A stretch of DNA of 64,000 nucleotides from Pseudovibrio flavus (GCF_009711345.1 NZ_SMMA01000054.1:1-64000); one strand, 5' to 3'; positions 1 through 10,354 are shown, counted from the first letter of the stretch. Numbers and translations: made by a program. The notes: generated by a model not told the origin, from the sequence alone.

Positions 1-470
1 CACGCCGTCAGCTGTTGCAGTTGGCGGCGGCGTTTGTAGCCTCTCCATTTGCAGTGTCGCTCGCTCTATCTGAAGAAAGCACGGACTCTCTTAGCAACGC
101 CTCCTTCAGTGCCTTTCTCGATACTTTGATACCCTCTGATGATCAAAGTCCTGCTGCTAGCAGCTTAGAAATTCCCGCTAAGCTTTTGAGTTTTTCGAAG
201 GAAAGTGACCTTTTGCAACGGCTTATTCTGCTGGGTACCCAGTGGCTTGATCAGGTTGCTCCGAGCCCGTTTCACGAACTCTCAGAGGCTGACAGGGTTA
301 CGGTCGTAAGCTGGATGGCTCAATCTGATTTCAATGAAATTCCGCGCCGCTACTATGAGCTTATGAGAAGCTTTGCGATGGTCTATTACTACGCTGAAGC
401 GGAAGCGCGCACGGAGCTGGATCTATACCGCGCACCGCAGCCGCAAGGGGCAATGCCTCCGTGGACATGA
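1..470 (+). CDS. Dehydrogenase small subunit, gluconate 2-dehydrogenase subunit 3-like (5' truncated)
   Basis: The reading frame is open from the window edge, so the start lies upstream. The first visible residues are RRQLLQLAAAFVAS, the end of a twin-arginine signal, so the protein is probably exported folded to the periplasm. The rest is a small helical protein with no cofactor motif, as expected for the subunit 3 family that accompanies GMC-type membrane dehydrogenases. Its stop overlaps the beginning of the GMC gene, so the two are translationally coupled and probably form one complex. The family call rests on the Tat signal, size and partner rather than on a diagnostic motif. Confidence 0.6.
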   Translation, partial: RRQLLQLAAAFVASPFAVSLALSEESTDSLSNASFSAFLDTLIPSDDQSPAASSLEIPAKLLSFSKESDLLQRLILLGTQWLDQVAPSPFHELSEADRVTVVSWMAQSDFNEIPRRYYELMRSFAMVYYYAEAEARTELDLYRAPQPQGAMPPWT

Positions 471-2119
471 GCTCAGGTTTTGACGCAATCGTTGTTGGGG
501 CAGGTGCAGGCGGGGCAGCTGCAGCGTGGCGACTATGCCAAAGCGGCAGGCAGGTTCTTCTGCTGGAGGCTGGCCCCCGTTTCATAGCCGGTGAAGACTA
601 TCACCACACCGCAGATGATTGGGAGAGGGGCGGCTTCCCGCATAAACAGGGCTCAACTGCCAAGGTCACATTTGGCGACCTTGGAACTATCTCTCAAGAT
701 CATAAAGACCTCTTTTCTTGGAATGCAGTCCAAGGCAGGCTCGCTGCCGATGGGGCGAGGTCGAGTGACGGTGTTGGTTACCATCACGTTCAAGGTCTAG
801 GAGGTTCGACCCTCGCGTTTGTCGGGGAGGCTCACCGCCTTAACCCCCGATCTATGAAGCTCAAAAGTCATCACGGCGTAGGGTTGGACTGGCCCATCTC
901 ATACGAAGATCTTGAGCCTTACTATGGTCTTTGCGAAAGCGTTCTTGGTGTCGCTGGGGAGACCTCGCAAGCTGCTGAGCGCTGGCGGTCTTCACCATAT
1001 CCATTGCCGCCACACCCGCCAAGCCCGGGAGCGCTCGCGCTGGAAGGCGCAGCACAGCGTTTGGGGCTAAACTGGCACATCAATCCGCGTAGTGCGCTCA
1101 GCAAACCTTATGAAGATAGGCCTTCCTGCAATTATTGCGGACAGTGCTCCAAAGGCTGCCCCTTAGAAGATAAGGGATCAGCTGACGTCACCTTTTTGCG
1201 TAAGGCAAAAGCAACCGGCAGGCTAACAATAGAAACTGGCGCAAGCGTTACCGGTTTCTCGTTGGATGGAACCGGCGCGATCTCAAGTCTTCGCTTTGTA
1301 CAAAACGGTGTAGCCCAAACGGCTTCTGCGCCGCTTTTTGTATTGGCAGCGGGAGCGGTTAACACCCCCAGATTGTTGCTTAGCGCCAATATCGCAAATA
1401 CATCTAGGCTTGTGGGGCGTAACTTCATGGAAACGCTATATGTTTCGGCGACAGGTTTCCTGCCGAAATCCATTGGTACACACCGAGGCTTGCCTGCGGA
1501 TATGATCTGCTGGGACTTCAACGCCCCTGATGCTGTTGAAGGCATCGTAGGTGGATTTCGTTTGAGCCACGCAACGCAGGAAATTGGACTGCTTGGGCCT
1601 ATTGCCTATGTCAGCAGGCTGCTTTCAGGCTTCGGGCATCCCCTAAAGGAGGCGTTACGCGAAAAGTTCGGTGCAGCGCTATCAGTTGGAGCAATTGGTG
1701 AGGTTCTGCCAAATGCGGCCAGTTATGTGGATCTGGACCCAGAAGAGAAAGATGGAAACGGTCTCCCTGTAGCGCGGATTAATTCAGTGCTTCAAGGCGA
1801 TGGTATTCAGCGTCTTCGCGCAATAGCTTTTCACAGTAAACGACTGCTTGCTGCGGCTGGCGTGACAGAGCTTTCCGAGTTTCTAACGACATATGACCGC
1901 TTCGCATCCACCCACGTGTTTGGCACCTGTGCAATGGGAGATGATCCGCGTCAGTCGGTGGTGGACCGCAATTGCGTAAGTCATGACCATTCGAACCTCT
2001 TGATCGTTGATGCAAGCGTCTTCCCCTCGACAGGGGGCGGGGAGTCTCCATCTCTCACCATTCAAGCGCTGGCCACCAGAGCTATTGATCAATACCTGAA
2101 AACCGCTGCAACGAACTGA
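461..2119 (+). CDS. GMC-family FAD-dependent oxidoreductase, large subunit
   Basis: This flavoprotein dehydrogenase probably oxidises an alcohol, sugar or sugar acid in the periplasm. The N-terminus has the FAD dinucleotide fold VGAGAGGAAAAWRL. A CNYCGQCSKGC cysteine cluster near residue 225 is typical of the gluconate/sorbose-type membrane dehydrogenases. The C-terminus carries the GMC signature STHVFGTCAMG followed by a conserved DASVFPSTGGGESPSLT stretch. There is no signal peptide; the Tat signal of the small subunit would carry both. The start may be the GTG at 461, with AAGGGG upstream, or the ATG at 467 that overlaps the preceding stop as ATGA. The substrate cannot be told from sequence. 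Confidence 0.85.
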   Translation: MDMSSGFDAIVVGAGAGGAAAAWRLCQSGRQVLLLEAGPRFIAGEDYHHTADDWERGGFPHKQGSTAKVTFGDLGTISQDHKDLFSWNAVQGRLAADGARSSDGVGYHHVQGLGGSTLAFVGEAHRLNPRSMKLKSHHGVGLDWPISYEDLEPYYGLCESVLGVAGETSQAAERWRSSPYPLPPHPPSPGALALEGAAQRLGLNWHINPRSALSKPYEDRPSCNYCGQCSKGCPLEDKGSADVTFLRKAKATGRLTIETGASVTGFSLDGTGAISSLRFVQNGVAQTASAPLFVLAAGAVNTPRLLLSANIANTSRLVGRNFMETLYVSATGFLPKSIGTHRGLPADMICWDFNAPDAVEGIVGGFRLSHATQEIGLLGPIAYVSRLLSGFGHPLKEALREKFGAALSVGAIGEVLPNAASYVDLDPEEKDGNGLPVARINSVLQGDGIQRLRAIAFHSKRLLAAAGVTELSEFLTTYDRFASTHVFGTCAMGDDPRQSVVDRNCVSHDHSNLLIVDASVFPSTGGGESPSLTIQALATRAIDQYLKTAATN

Positions 2120-2333
2120 CTTAGAAATAGTCTCGAGAGGTTTGGGGTGCTGGACTAATAGTTTTCAGTATTTTATTGAAATTGATCATGAAAACACCAG
2201 CAGTTCACCTGCTTATTAACGTTGTTTAATAGTGGAGTCTGCGGCATGTTGGAGTACTGTTATATTTTGTTTTGATGTTTTTGCTTTTTTGTATAAAACA
2301 TCGCAAAAATAAGAACGGCAGCTGAGCATTTTG

Positions 2334-2939
2334 ATGTTGAAGAAGCTCCTAACTCTCTCGCTTGCAATTGGTATCTCTTTGTTTTCACTTGGTTCCCATG
2401 CTGGTGGAACGGGGGAGATGCATGTGCGCGGCAATGCTGCGGCACCTAAAGGGCACGCTTCTTTCTGTCATCATAATTCAGAAGCCTGCGATGCACGTGC
2501 TGCAATCCCTTCAAAAGTGGTGCTGACAGACCAACTCCTCAAAGAGCTGAATGCCATAAACATCTACTTCAATTCGACGATCAAGCCTCGCGATGACAAG
2601 AAGCTGTTTGCGGTCTCTGAGCATTGGACTTATGCCACATCAGGCGCGGGAGACTGCGAAGAGTACGTGCTGGAAAAGCAAAGAAGGCTCATAGAGCTGG
2701 GCTGGCCGCCAAGTGCACTGCTCATAACCGTAGTGAGAGAACGGAGCGGCGGCGGCCACGCGGTGCTAACTGTGCGCACCGATAAGGGTGATCTCATCCT
2801 CGACAATCAAACCAACAAGATCCACGAATGGCGCTCAACGCCTTATCGGTTTGTGAAACGCCAATCTGGCGAAAATGCCAGAGAGTGGAACTTCGTCTTG
2901 GATGCCAGAAGAATGGCGGTCGCGTTCATAGCAATGTAA
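2334..2939 (+). CDS. Bacterial transglutaminase-like cysteine proteinase (BTLCP/LapG-type)
   Basis: This is a secreted cysteine protease of the BTLCP family (PF06035), to which the periplasmic biofilm protease LapG belongs. The first 23 residues form a signal peptide. The catalytic triad is visible as Cys108 in GDCEEY, His142 in GGGHAVL and Asp157 in LILDNQ. At 201 residues it has the usual family length. No LapD-like membrane receptor or large adhesin lies next to it, so a LapG role is only possible. The ATG at 2334 is preferred over the TTG just before it because it begins the basic MLKK signal-peptide n-region. It converges with the thiolase operon. Confidence 0.8.
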   Translation: MLKKLLTLSLAIGISLFSLGSHAGGTGEMHVRGNAAAPKGHASFCHHNSEACDARAAIPSKVVLTDQLLKELNAINIYFNSTIKPRDDKKLFAVSEHWTYATSGAGDCEEYVLEKQRRLIELGWPPSALLITVVRERSGGGHAVLTVRTDKGDLILDNQTNKIHEWRSTPYRFVKRQSGENAREWNFVLDARRMAVAFIAM

Positions 2940-2944
2940 TTGCA

Positions 2945-2972
2945 TGCTCGCCCTTTTTTAGAAGAGCGAGCA
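2945..2972. terminator. Hairpin between convergent genes
   Basis: A perfect 7-bp inverted repeat (TGCTCGC/GCGAGCA) sits between the stops of the BTLCP gene and the thiolase gene. The T-run is in the loop rather than after the stem, so this is a weak or factor-dependent terminator at best. Confidence 0.35.
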
Positions 2973-2991
2973 CTATGCTTATAGAAGGCTC

Positions 2992-4176
2992 TTAAAACGC
3001 CTCAAAGAGCGCCGCTGCGCCTTGCCCGCCGCCAATACACATGGAAACCACCACATAGCGCTCACCGCGCCTGCGAGCTTCCAACAAAGCGTGACCAGCC
3101 ATGCGTGCACCGCTCATGCCATAAGGGTGCCCCATAGCAATCGCTCCGCCGTTGACGTTCAACTTCTCCAGCGGGATATCAAGTTGCCTCTGGCAGTAGA
3201 GCAACTGCGCAGCAAAGGCCTCATTAATCTCCCATAGGCCGATGTCGGCGGTTGAGAGACCGTGGCGGGCGAGCAGCTTGGGAATGGCGAGAACTGGCCC
3301 GATGCCCATTTCTTCTGGCGCGCAGCCTACTACTGCCATGCCGTGGTAAACACCCAAAGGCTGGATACCGCGTTGTTCAGCAACCTTTTCTTCCATAACG
3401 ACACTAACAGATGCACCGTCTGAGAGCTGGCTGGCATTGCCGGCGGTCACGGTTTGGTCTTCACCCAAAACCGGCTTTAAGCTCTGCAGGCCTTCGGCTG
3501 TAGTAGACGGGCGCAGGCATTCGTCGGCGGAAATCGTAATATCTTGAGCGCTGGTCGTACCGCTGGCTTTATCGGTTACCAGCTTGCTTGCGGAGACAGG
3601 CACAATCTCCTCTTCCAAACGCCCTGAAAACTGCGCATCGGCAGCGCGAAGCTGGCTCAGCAGTGCGTAGGCGTCTTGGTCCTCACGGCTCACACCGTAA
3701 CGATCCGCAACGACTTCTGCTGTCTGGATCATAGACAAGTAGTAGTCGCTGTAGTGTTCTTTTACAGAAGGGTCTTTGTAGCGATAGGCGTTCCACTTGT
3801 CGTTCTGAACCAGCGAGATGCTGTCCATACCGCCAGCAAGGGCAACATCAACGCCTTCGCCGCAAACCTGCTGGGCAGCAATCGCGATGGCAGAAAGGCC
3901 GGAGGCGCATTGCCTATCGATAGTGCTGGCAGCGACGGAAACAGGAAGCCCTGCCGCAATAGCGGCATGACGGGCAAGGTTCACCCCTTGCGAGCCTTGC
4001 GTAAGAGCACTGCCGAAGGTGAAGTCTTCAATTTCACCAGCATCAATGCCAGCGCGCTGAATAGCAGCGCGAATGGCAGGAGCAGCAAGGCTTGGAGCCT
4101 CAAGGTTGTTGAACGCGCCGCGATAGGCTTTGCCAATAGGTGTGCGTGCGGTGGATGCAATAACGGCTCTGCGCAT
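2992..4176 (-). CDS. Acetyl-CoA C-acyltransferase (thiolase)
   Basis: This catabolic-type thiolase cleaves 3-oxoacyl-CoA with CoA to acetyl-CoA plus a shortened acyl-CoA. All catalytic residues are present: nucleophile Cys90 in DRQCASG, His350 in GHPYG and Cys380 in CIGGGQG. The length of 394 residues is standard. It is the last gene of the nine-gene minus-strand operon, 17 bases after the M20 deacylase start. With the CoA-transferase upstream it would complete activation and cleavage of a 3-oxo acid. Acetoacetyl-CoA thiolase and 3-oxoadipyl-CoA thiolase cannot be told apart from motifs. Confidence 0.9.
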   Translation of the reverse strand: MRRAVIASTARTPIGKAYRGAFNNLEAPSLAAPAIRAAIQRAGIDAGEIEDFTFGSALTQGSQGVNLARHAAIAAGLPVSVAASTIDRQCASGLSAIAIAAQQVCGEGVDVALAGGMDSISLVQNDKWNAYRYKDPSVKEHYSDYYLSMIQTAEVVADRYGVSREDQDAYALLSQLRAADAQFSGRLEEEIVPVSASKLVTDKASGTTSAQDITISADECLRPSTTAEGLQSLKPVLGEDQTVTAGNASQLSDGASVSVVMEEKVAEQRGIQPLGVYHGMAVVGCAPEEMGIGPVLAIPKLLARHGLSTADIGLWEINEAFAAQLLYCQRQLDIPLEKLNVNGGAIAMGHPYGMSGARMAGHALLEARRRGERYVVVSMCIGGGQGAAALFEAF

Positions 4177-4193
4177 AGCGACCCTTTCAAGCT

Positions 4194-5486
4194 CTATAGT
4201 TTTTCAAGCCCACACCATTGGGCAATGAACATAGCAATGGTTTGCGTGTTGCGGCGAACGGACTGTAGATCAACGCGCTCGTTAAAACCGTGAATGGCCT
4301 CGGCCTTAGGCCCATAGACGAGCGCTGGCGTATCCATGTAGAGGCCAAAGAAGCGGGCATCTGTTGTTGCTGTCACCGCAATCTTTTCCAGGTCCGTGCC
4401 CGTCACCTGCTTGTGCACGTCTTCCAGCGTTGCAATGGCAGCGCCTGCGGCTTCCCCTTGGTGCTCAGCGAGGGCATAGCCTTCTGCTAAAAAGCCGTGA
4501 TAGGTGATTTCCGGCCGGTTTTTCTTCAAGAACGGGTGCTTGTTGGCAGCCTCATTCAAAACAGCCTCGATCTCGGCCTTCGCCTCATTGATATCCTGTC
4601 CGGGATAAATGGCGATGCGCACATCAAAACAGCACCAAGCAGGAACGGAGGAGGTCCAGTCACCGCCTTGTATCTTGCCAATGTTCAGGTTGATCGGGTG
4701 ATCAATACCGCAGTAGCAAGCGTGCTTCTTTTCAGGACGGTTCCATCGTGCTTCAAGCTCGTGCAGGGCCGCAATAAGCGGAATAGATGCTTCAATAGCA
4801 TTGGAGCCAGACCCTGCTTCAAGCACATGGACGGGTAAGCCCTTTAAGTGCACCTGAAACCAGATGACGCCAATCTGGGCGATAGTTAGAGTTTCGGCAA
4901 ACGGCTCCGGTATCAGGGCAGCATCAGCGCGGTAGCCTCGCTGTAAGCAGGCAAGGGCACCATTTCCGGTGCACTCTTCTTCTACGACAGATTGCACGAA
5001 AACATCGGCTGCCGGTGCAAACCCAGCATCGCGAATAGCATCCAGCGCATAAAGGTTTGCAACAAGCCCCGCCTTCATATCACCAGCGCCGCGGCCATAA
5101 AGCCAGTCGCCGTCTTTCCAAGGCTCATAAGGTGGACGTTCCCACATCTCCAATGGGCCTTCCGGCACTACATCGATGTGGCCGTTGAGAATAAGCGAAC
5201 GCCCTTTGCGGGAGCTTGATGAATGGGTGCCGACAACATTTACCGCATCATCATAGTTGCCGATGACTGGAGAGAAGCCCGGTAGATGCTCAATATCTTT
5301 AACATCCACCTGCCAGCGATCCACCTCGTAGCCGCGCTCCGCCATGGCGCGGGCCATAAGATCCTGTGCGCTCTGCTCGTTGCCGCGTGTGGAAGGGTGG
5401 CTGGTCAGTTCGCACAAAAAATCGGTCTGCTCGTCAAAGCGCTTTTCGACGGCTGAAAGGATTTTGGATTGGATATCGTTATCCAT
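4194..5486 (-). CDS. M20-family metallo-deacylase (ArgE/DapE type)
   Basis: This predicted cytoplasmic di-zinc amidohydrolase removes an acyl group from an N-acylated amino acid or a similar amide. Metal ligands are visible as His in NGHIDVVP, Asp in [10 protein letters not shown], Glu-Glu in [10 protein letters not shown], Glu in IPEP and the late His in AIHGFNE. The start is placed at MDNDIQ because GGAG lies 6 bases upstream of that ATG; the ATG at 5498 directly abuts the previous stop and has no ribosome site. Its place among an importer, aminotransferase and CoA-transferase suggests it unmasks an imported N-acyl amino acid. The true substrate is unknown. Confidence 0.75.
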   Translation of the reverse strand: MDNDIQSKILSAVEKRFDEQTDFLCELTSHPSTRGNEQSAQDLMARAMAERGYEVDRWQVDVKDIEHLPGFSPVIGNYDDAVNVVGTHSSSSRKGRSLILNGHIDVVPEGPLEMWERPPYEPWKDGDWLYGRGAGDMKAGLVANLYALDAIRDAGFAPAADVFVQSVVEEECTGNGALACLQRGYRADAALIPEPFAETLTIAQIGVIWFQVHLKGLPVHVLEAGSGSNAIEASIPLIAALHELEARWNRPEKKHACYCGIDHPINLNIGKIQGGDWTSSVPAWCCFDVRIAIYPGQDINEAKAEIEAVLNEAANKHPFLKKNRPEITYHGFLAEGYALAEHQGEAAGAAIATLEDVHKQVTGTDLEKIAVTATTDARFFGLYMDTPALVYGPKAEAIHGFNERVDLQSVRRNTQTIAMFIAQWCGLEKL

Positions 5487-5498
5487 CAGTGGCTCCAT

Positions 5499-6155
5499 CT
5501 AGAAAGTCGGGCAGGTACCTGCAGGAACATTCAGCTTTGCGTCAGTGGCAGCAACAACGTCGGAGACGGTAAGCCCTTCAGCAACTTCGCGCAGAACGAG
5601 GCCGTTGTCGCTTACATCAATCACCGCCATATCGGTGTAGATGCGGTCAACACAGGACTTGGCCGTTAGCGGAAGGCTGCACGTCTCGACAATTTTAGAG
5701 CGGCCCTTCTTATCGCAATGGGTCGTCAGCACCGCTACTTTGCGTGCTTTCTGGGCAAGCTCGACAGCACCGCCAATACCGGGAGCAAACACGCCGGGTA
5801 TCTTCCAGTTCGCGAGATCACCGTTGGCCGCTACTTGAAAGGCTCCAAGCAGGGTAAGGCTCAACCTGCCGGAGCGAACCATGGCAAATGACGTTGCACT
5901 GTCAAAATATGCCGTTCCAGGAAGGGGAGAAACATAAGCCCCGCCTGCATCAATCAAATTGCGGTCAGCATCATCATTGCTAAGTACCGGCCCAACACCC
6001 GAAATGCCGTTTTCTGAATGAAAACAAACAGGAAAGTCTTTGGGAATGAAGTTGACCACCTTGGTTGGCAGGCCAATGCCAAGGTTGACGGTCATGCCCG
6101 GTTGGATGTCGCGAGCCGCGCGGGCAATCATTCTGTCTCTAGCGTTGAACGACAC
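5499..6155 (-). CDS. 3-oxoacid CoA-transferase subunit B
   Basis: This is the beta subunit of a family I CoA-transferase, which moves CoA from succinyl-CoA or acetyl-CoA to a 3-oxo acid. The active-site glutamate is in the SENGISGVG motif, which forms the covalent glutamyl-CoA intermediate in this family. I place the start at the GTG at 6155, because a strong GGAGGT ribosome site lies 5 bases upstream inside the end of the alpha-subunit gene. The two genes therefore overlap by 17 bases and are coupled. A longer in-frame upstream extension is ignored because it lies inside the other subunit. Confidence 0.85.
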   Translation of the reverse strand: MSFNARDRMIARAARDIQPGMTVNLGIGLPTKVVNFIPKDFPVCFHSENGISGVGPVLSNDDADRNLIDAGGAYVSPLPGTAYFDSATSFAMVRSGRLSLTLLGAFQVAANGDLANWKIPGVFAPGIGGAVELAQKARKVAVLTTHCDKKGRSKIVETCSLPLTAKSCVDRIYTDMAVIDVSDNGLVLREVAEGLTVSDVVAATDAKLNVPAGTCPTF

Positions 6156-6828
6156 CGTACACCTCCGGCAAATCTGATAGTTCGACGATTGCGTCTGTGA
6201 ACGGGCCAGGACAATGAATGTCTTCCGGCTGGATATCGCCAAGCGCGACATAGCTTTCCGTTTCCACAATCACGGTGTCTGCAGCCATAGCCATCAGCGG
6301 GTTGAAGTTCATCGCTGTGCCGGAAAAACGCAGGTTCCCGAAGCTGTCGGCAGACTGGGCGTGAACCAGAGCAAAGTCCGCATTAATGGCAGGTTCCAGC
6401 AAACCAACCTTGCCGTTCAGCTCCACCTGCTGCTTGCCATCGGCAAACTCTGTGTCGATGCCAATGTCGCTTACAAACCCCATAAGCCCAGCACCGGCTG
6501 CGCGAACGCGCTCCGCCAAAATGCCTTGCGCTACAAACTCGATTTCAACGCTGCCGTTGTTCTTTAGCTCTACGGCGCGGGCATTGAGGCCAATGTGACT
6601 GGTTATCAGCTTGCGTACCTGACCGTTTTCCAGCAGCCAGTCGACGCCCATCCCCTTTTCGTTGGCATCGTTCTTGATGACGGTCAGGTCTTTTTGACCT
6701 TGGCGCACGAGTTCCTGAATAAGGCAGAACGGCGTACCGGGAACACCAAAGCCACCAAGCATAACGCTGTCACCATCTTTGATCCGGCCAATGGCCTCCT
6801 CGATGGTGGTTTTCTTATCAAGCAGCAT
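6139..6828 (-). CDS. 3-oxoacid CoA-transferase subunit A
   Basis: This is the alpha subunit of the same family I CoA-transferase. The N-terminus shows the glycine-rich CoA-binding motif GGFGVPGTPF, and the whole sequence matches the ScoA/AtoD/PcaI group. The start is put at MLLDKKTT because AGGA sits 8 bases upstream and the previous gene ends only 10 bases before it. An in-frame extension of 19 residues would overlap the aminotransferase gene. Substrate choice between acetoacetate, 3-oxoadipate and other 3-oxo acids is not readable from sequence. Confidence 0.85.
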   Translation of the reverse strand: MLLDKKTTIEEAIGRIKDGDSVMLGGFGVPGTPFCLIQELVRQGQKDLTVIKNDANEKGMGVDWLLENGQVRKLITSHIGLNARAVELKNNGSVEIEFVAQGILAERVRAAGAGLMGFVSDIGIDTEFADGKQQVELNGKVGLLEPAINADFALVHAQSADSFGNLRFSGTAMNFNPLMAMAADTVIVETESYVALGDIQPEDIHCPGPFTDAIVELSDLPEVYGVVQR

Positions 6829-6838
6829 CGCGCGTTTC

Positions 6839-8179
6839 CTAAACCTGTTCCAGAACGGGTAGGGAGAACTTGTTGGCAAATTCATAGAGGCTTTCTCGCA
6901 GCAGGCCGATCAACTCGTGAATTTGCTCTTCGGTGATGATCAGCGGCGGACAGATCAGGAAGTGATCACCCTCTTTGCCGCCCCGTGTCCGGCGGGAGTA
7001 GATGATAAGGCCGCGGGCGTATGCCATCTCCACCAGCTCTTCAAAGGCGTTCAGCTCTTTTGGAAGCGGAGCCATAGTGCTTTGGTCGCTTACAAGTTCA
7101 AAAGCTGTCAGCAAGCCTTTGCCTCGCACATCGCCAATGAACGGAAATAACTCTTGCAGGGCAAGCAACTCACCCATAAGCACCTCGCCCATGCGGGCGG
7201 CATTATCAATGAGGCCTTCGCGCTCAATTTCCTCAAGCACAGCAAGACCAGCGGAACACGCGAGCGGGTTACCGGCATAGGTGAAGCCGTGCGGGAAACC
7301 GCCAGCTTCCAGAACAGCATCAACAATCGTGTTGCTTGCCACCATCGCCCCAAGCGGCGCATAGCCGGAGCCAAAGCCCTTGGACATTGCTATGATATCC
7401 GGCTTGATGCCCCAATGCTCTGCGGCAAGAAACTTGCCGGTTCTGCCTACGCCGGTCATCACCTCGTCGTAGATCAGCAGGATATTGAACTCGTCGCAGA
7501 TATCGCGGATCGCCTGATAGTAGCTGTCAGGAGCGACCAACGCACCCGTTGCAGCCCCGCCTACCGGCTCCATAATGAAGGCAAGGACGGTTTCCGGGCC
7601 CTGCTTGATGATTTCTTCACGCAGATACTGCGCGTATTTGTGCCCGCGCTGTTCGTCGCTGAGGTTGTCTTTGTCCAGATAACAGGTTGGTGCCGGTATC
7701 TTTGGCATCTCCTGCATCATCGGCTTGAAATTTCCGGCGATCGGTTCGTAACCCGTCAGCGCCAGCGCACCGAGTGTACAGCCATGGTAGGACGGAAAGC
7801 GGCTAATCACTTTCCAGCGGCTTTCCTCACCCTTCACAACAGCGTACTGACGGGCAAGCTTGATGGCACTCTCAACAGCTTCCGAGCCGCCTGAAACAAA
7901 GAACACCTTGTCCATGCCCTCTGGCATAAAACCAGCGGTCTTGGTTGCCAGCTTCTCCGCAGGCTCCGTTTGGAAGTGCAGGCGATAGCCAAAGGTTGCC
8001 TTGTCCATCTGCTGCTTCATGGCGTCGATCACACGCGGGTTCGAGTGACCGATGTTAGACACCATGGCGCCGGAGGATGCATCCAGATACCTTTTGCCGT
8101 CCTCGGCATAAAGGTAGATCCCTTTTGAGTGGTCCAGCATAGGGCGGCTGGCCTTGGACATATAAAACAAGTTGGACAT
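6839..8179 (-). CDS. Class III PLP-dependent aminotransferase
   Basis: This fold type I aminotransferase of the omega-amino acid/beta-alanine:pyruvate group moves an amino group from an amino acid with a non-alpha amine. The PLP-binding lysine is in AMSKGFGSG, near residue 267. The preceding Asp in IYDEVMTGVGRTG binds the pyridine nitrogen. The length of 446 residues is normal for the family. It sits between the importer ATPase and the CoA-transferase, so its product is probably a 3-oxo acid or semialdehyde passed to the next enzymes. Substrate is inferred from context only. Confidence 0.85.
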   Translation of the reverse strand: MSNLFYMSKASRPMLDHSKGIYLYAEDGKRYLDASSGAMVSNIGHSNPRVIDAMKQQMDKATFGYRLHFQTEPAEKLATKTAGFMPEGMDKVFFVSGGSEAVESAIKLARQYAVVKGEESRWKVISRFPSYHGCTLGALALTGYEPIAGNFKPMMQEMPKIPAPTCYLDKDNLSDEQRGHKYAQYLREEIIKQGPETVLAFIMEPVGGAATGALVAPDSYYQAIRDICDEFNILLIYDEVMTGVGRTGKFLAAEHWGIKPDIIAMSKGFGSGYAPLGAMVASNTIVDAVLEAGGFPHGFTYAGNPLACSAGLAVLEEIEREGLIDNAARMGEVLMGELLALQELFPFIGDVRGKGLLTAFELVSDQSTMAPLPKELNAFEELVEMAYARGLIIYSRRTRGGKEGDHFLICPPLIITEEQIHELIGLLRESLYEFANKFSLPVLEQV

Positions 8180-8206
8180 GGGCAGTACTCTAAAACGCGA
8201 TTGGTG

Positions 8207-8989
8207 TCAGGCAGGCGCTAGGGCGTTTGCACGAAGGTGCTTGGCCAAAAACTCTTTGGTGCGTTCATGCTTAGGGGCGCGGAACAGCTGCTCTGGTGGG
8301 CCTTCTTCAACCACCACACCGCCATCCATAAACAGAATGCGGTCAGCAACACTCTCGGCAAAGGCCATCTCGTGGGTGACGATAATCATCGTCATATGCT
8401 CTTCTGCCAAGCGCTTCATCACAAGGTTCACCTCCTCCACCAACTCGGGGTCTAGAGCGGAGGTTGCCTCGTCAAACAGCATCACCTTTGGCTGCATCGC
8501 CAAAGCGCGGGCAATAGCAACGCGCTGCTTCTGTCCGCCAGAAAGCTGGGATGGGTAATAGTCGATGCGGTCACTCAAGCCCACATGCTCAAGCTGCTCT
8601 TCTGCCAGACGGTCTGCCTCGGCATCGGAAATGCCCTTCAACATCTTTGGAGCAAGGGTAATGTTCTCGCGAACCGACAGATGCGGAAACAGGTTGAAAT
8701 GCTGGAACACCATGCCGATGTTCTGGCGCACCTTGTTGATGTGGTTTTCGTACTGCTTGTGCGGCAGCTTCTTGTTCACCTGCGTGTCTTCAAGCCACAC
8801 TTCACCGTCTGTCAGTGGATCAAGGTCGTTGATCGCCCGCAAAAGGGTGCTTTTGCCGGAACCGGAAGGGCCGATAATGGCAATGATCTGCCCCTTGTTG
8901 ACCTTGAGGCTGATGTTCTTAAGCACCTCTAGGTCGCCATAGCACTTACGGGCTTGCCTAATTTCTACGAAAGGTTTTGCGTCTGTCAT
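8207..8989 (-). CDS. Polar amino acid ABC transporter, ATP-binding protein
   Basis: This is the cytoplasmic ATPase of an amino-acid importer in the GlnQ/HisP group. It has the Walker A motif GPSGSGKST, the ABC signature [15 protein letters not shown], and Walker [14 protein letters not shown] followed by the switch histidine in IVTHEM. The start is set at MTDAKPF (8989); the 36-residue extension in frame has no ribosome site and overlaps the permease end. It is the fourth gene of the operon, after the binding protein and two permeases. Confidence 0.92.
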   Translation of the reverse strand: MTDAKPFVEIRQARKCYGDLEVLKNISLKVNKGQIIAIIGPSGSGKSTLLRAINDLDPLTDGEVWLEDTQVNKKLPHKQYENHINKVRQNIGMVFQHFNLFPHLSVRENITLAPKMLKGISDAEADRLAEEQLEHVGLSDRIDYYPSQLSGGQKQRVAIARALAMQPKVMLFDEATSALDPELVEEVNLVMKRLAEEHMTMIIVTHEMAFAESVADRILFMDGGVVVEEGPPEQLFRAPKHERTKEFLAKHLRANALAPA

Positions 8990-9021
8990 GACGGGCTCCC
9001 ACAAAGAAGAAACTTGTTTTG

Positions 9022-9678
9022 TTAGCGCGTCAGCGCAATGCGTCGCTCGATGCGATGCAAAGTGAACTCCAGCAGCAGGTTGACGACGTAGTAACAAGCT
9101 GCGGCAGCGAGATAGAATTCGAACGGGCGGAAGGTTTCCGAGATGGCCAATTGCGAGGCGTGAACCAGCTCCACAACGCCGATAACCGAAACGAGGGCAG
9201 AGTCTTTCAGCAGGGCGATCATGTTGTTGCCGATTGGCGGGACAACGTCGCGCACCGCTTGCGGAATAACGATCTTGCGCAAGGTCTGACCGCGTGACAG
9301 ACCAAGGGTTCTGCCTGCTTCGTGCTGGCCTTTGTCGATGGCTAGAATGCCGGTCTGGATGATGTCGGAATTATAGACCGCAAAGTGCAGACCCAGACCG
9401 ATCATGCCTGCGAAAAACGCGGGAATATCAATGCCGATCTGAACGAGGCCGAAGTAGATCAAAAACAGCTGCAGCAGCAACGGCGTTGTCATGAACAGCC
9501 AAGCGAACGCTTTGATCGGATAGCGGATGATAGCCGGTGCATAGAGCGCACAGATCGCAAAACCGATGCCGCCGAAGAAGCTGAGAACGCCCGCAGAAGC
9601 CGTGATTGCAATGGTCCACAGTGCGCCCTGTAGAATAAGCCCTGCAAAGGGCGGGACGACGGTAAGATCCAATCCCAT
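9022..9678 (-). CDS. Amino acid ABC transporter permease
   Basis: This is one of two paired inner-membrane permeases of the HisM/GlnP family. Several hydrophobic helices are evident, and the EAA loop that contacts the ATPase reads [23 protein letters not shown]. Its length of 218 residues is typical. It follows the other permease by 28 bases, and the two are expected to form a heterodimer. Confidence 0.9.
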   Translation of the reverse strand: MGLDLTVVPPFAGLILQGALWTIAITASAGVLSFFGGIGFAICALYAPAIIRYPIKAFAWLFMTTPLLLQLFLIYFGLVQIGIDIPAFFAGMIGLGLHFAVYNSDIIQTGILAIDKGQHEAGRTLGLSRGQTLRKIVIPQAVRDVVPPIGNNMIALLKDSALVSVIGVVELVHASQLAISETFRPFEFYLAAAACYYVVNLLLEFTLHRIERRIALTR

Positions 9679-9706
9679 ATCTATTTTCCTTCGCTAGAGT
9701 TGGGCA

Positions 9707-10354
9707 CTACTGAATGGCGACGCGCTTGTTCAGCCAGCTAACGATCATCCCCGTTAGGGTGATGATGACCATGTAGAGAACGCCTGCCAGAATGAACATT
9801 TCGAAGGGCTTGTAGGTCGAGCCGATGTAGCGCTGCGCTGTATAGGTCAGGTCAACAACAGAGATCGCCGAAACCAGAGCCGTTGCTTTGATCTGCGCAT
9901 TGATGTTGACGCCAAGCGGGCGAACCATCAGGCGGGCCGCCTGAGGAAGAATGACTTTGCGTACTGCCTGAAATTTGGAGAGGCCGAGCGTGCGGGCTGC
10001 TTCCATCTGGCCGCTATCAACGGCGATGATTGCTCCGCGAATAGTCTCGGTCATATAGGCGCCGATGTTGATGCCTAGGCCAATGACACCTGCGGAAAAC
10101 GGATCAAGGTTGATGCCGATCTGCGGGCCACCGAAATAAAGAATGAACAGCTGGATCAAGCAGGGTGTGCCGCGGATAACGCTGACATAAACCGTCGCAA
10201 TACTGCGGAAAACGACGTTTCCGTAAAGCTTGGCAGAGGCTGCTATAGCCCCAAGTGTCAGCCCCAAAAGGGTAGAAAGTACAGCAAGTTCAAGGGTCAC
10301 CCACGCCGCCTCTAAAAAGAAAGGGGCAACGCGCTGCATCAGCTCAATGTCCAT
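9707..10354 (-). CDS. Amino acid ABC transporter permease
   Basis: This is the second permease of the same importer, 215 residues long, with hydrophobic segments and an EAA loop (EAARTLGLSKFQAVRKVILPQ). It lies between the solute-binding-protein gene and the first permease. It is separated from the binding-protein gene by a perfect hairpin at 10397-10424 that probably lowers permease expression relative to the binding protein. Confidence 0.9.
   Translation of the reverse strand: MDIELMQRVAPFFLEAAWVTLELAVLSTLLGLTLGAIAASAKLYGNVVFRSIATVYVSVIRGTPCLIQLFILYFGGPQIGINLDPFSAGVIGLGINIGAYMTETIRGAIIAVDSGQMEAARTLGLSKFQAVRKVILPQAARLMVRPLGVNINAQIKATALVSAISVVDLTYTAQRYIGSTYKPFEMFILAGVLYMVIITLTGMIVSWLNKRVAIQ

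Noticed and set aside
4194-5486. M20 protein as an indole-acetyl-amino-acid hydrolase feeding the aromatic pathway
   Set aside because: Its motifs are those of the ArgE/DapE group rather than the M20D auxin-conjugate hydrolases, and it belongs to a separate operon.
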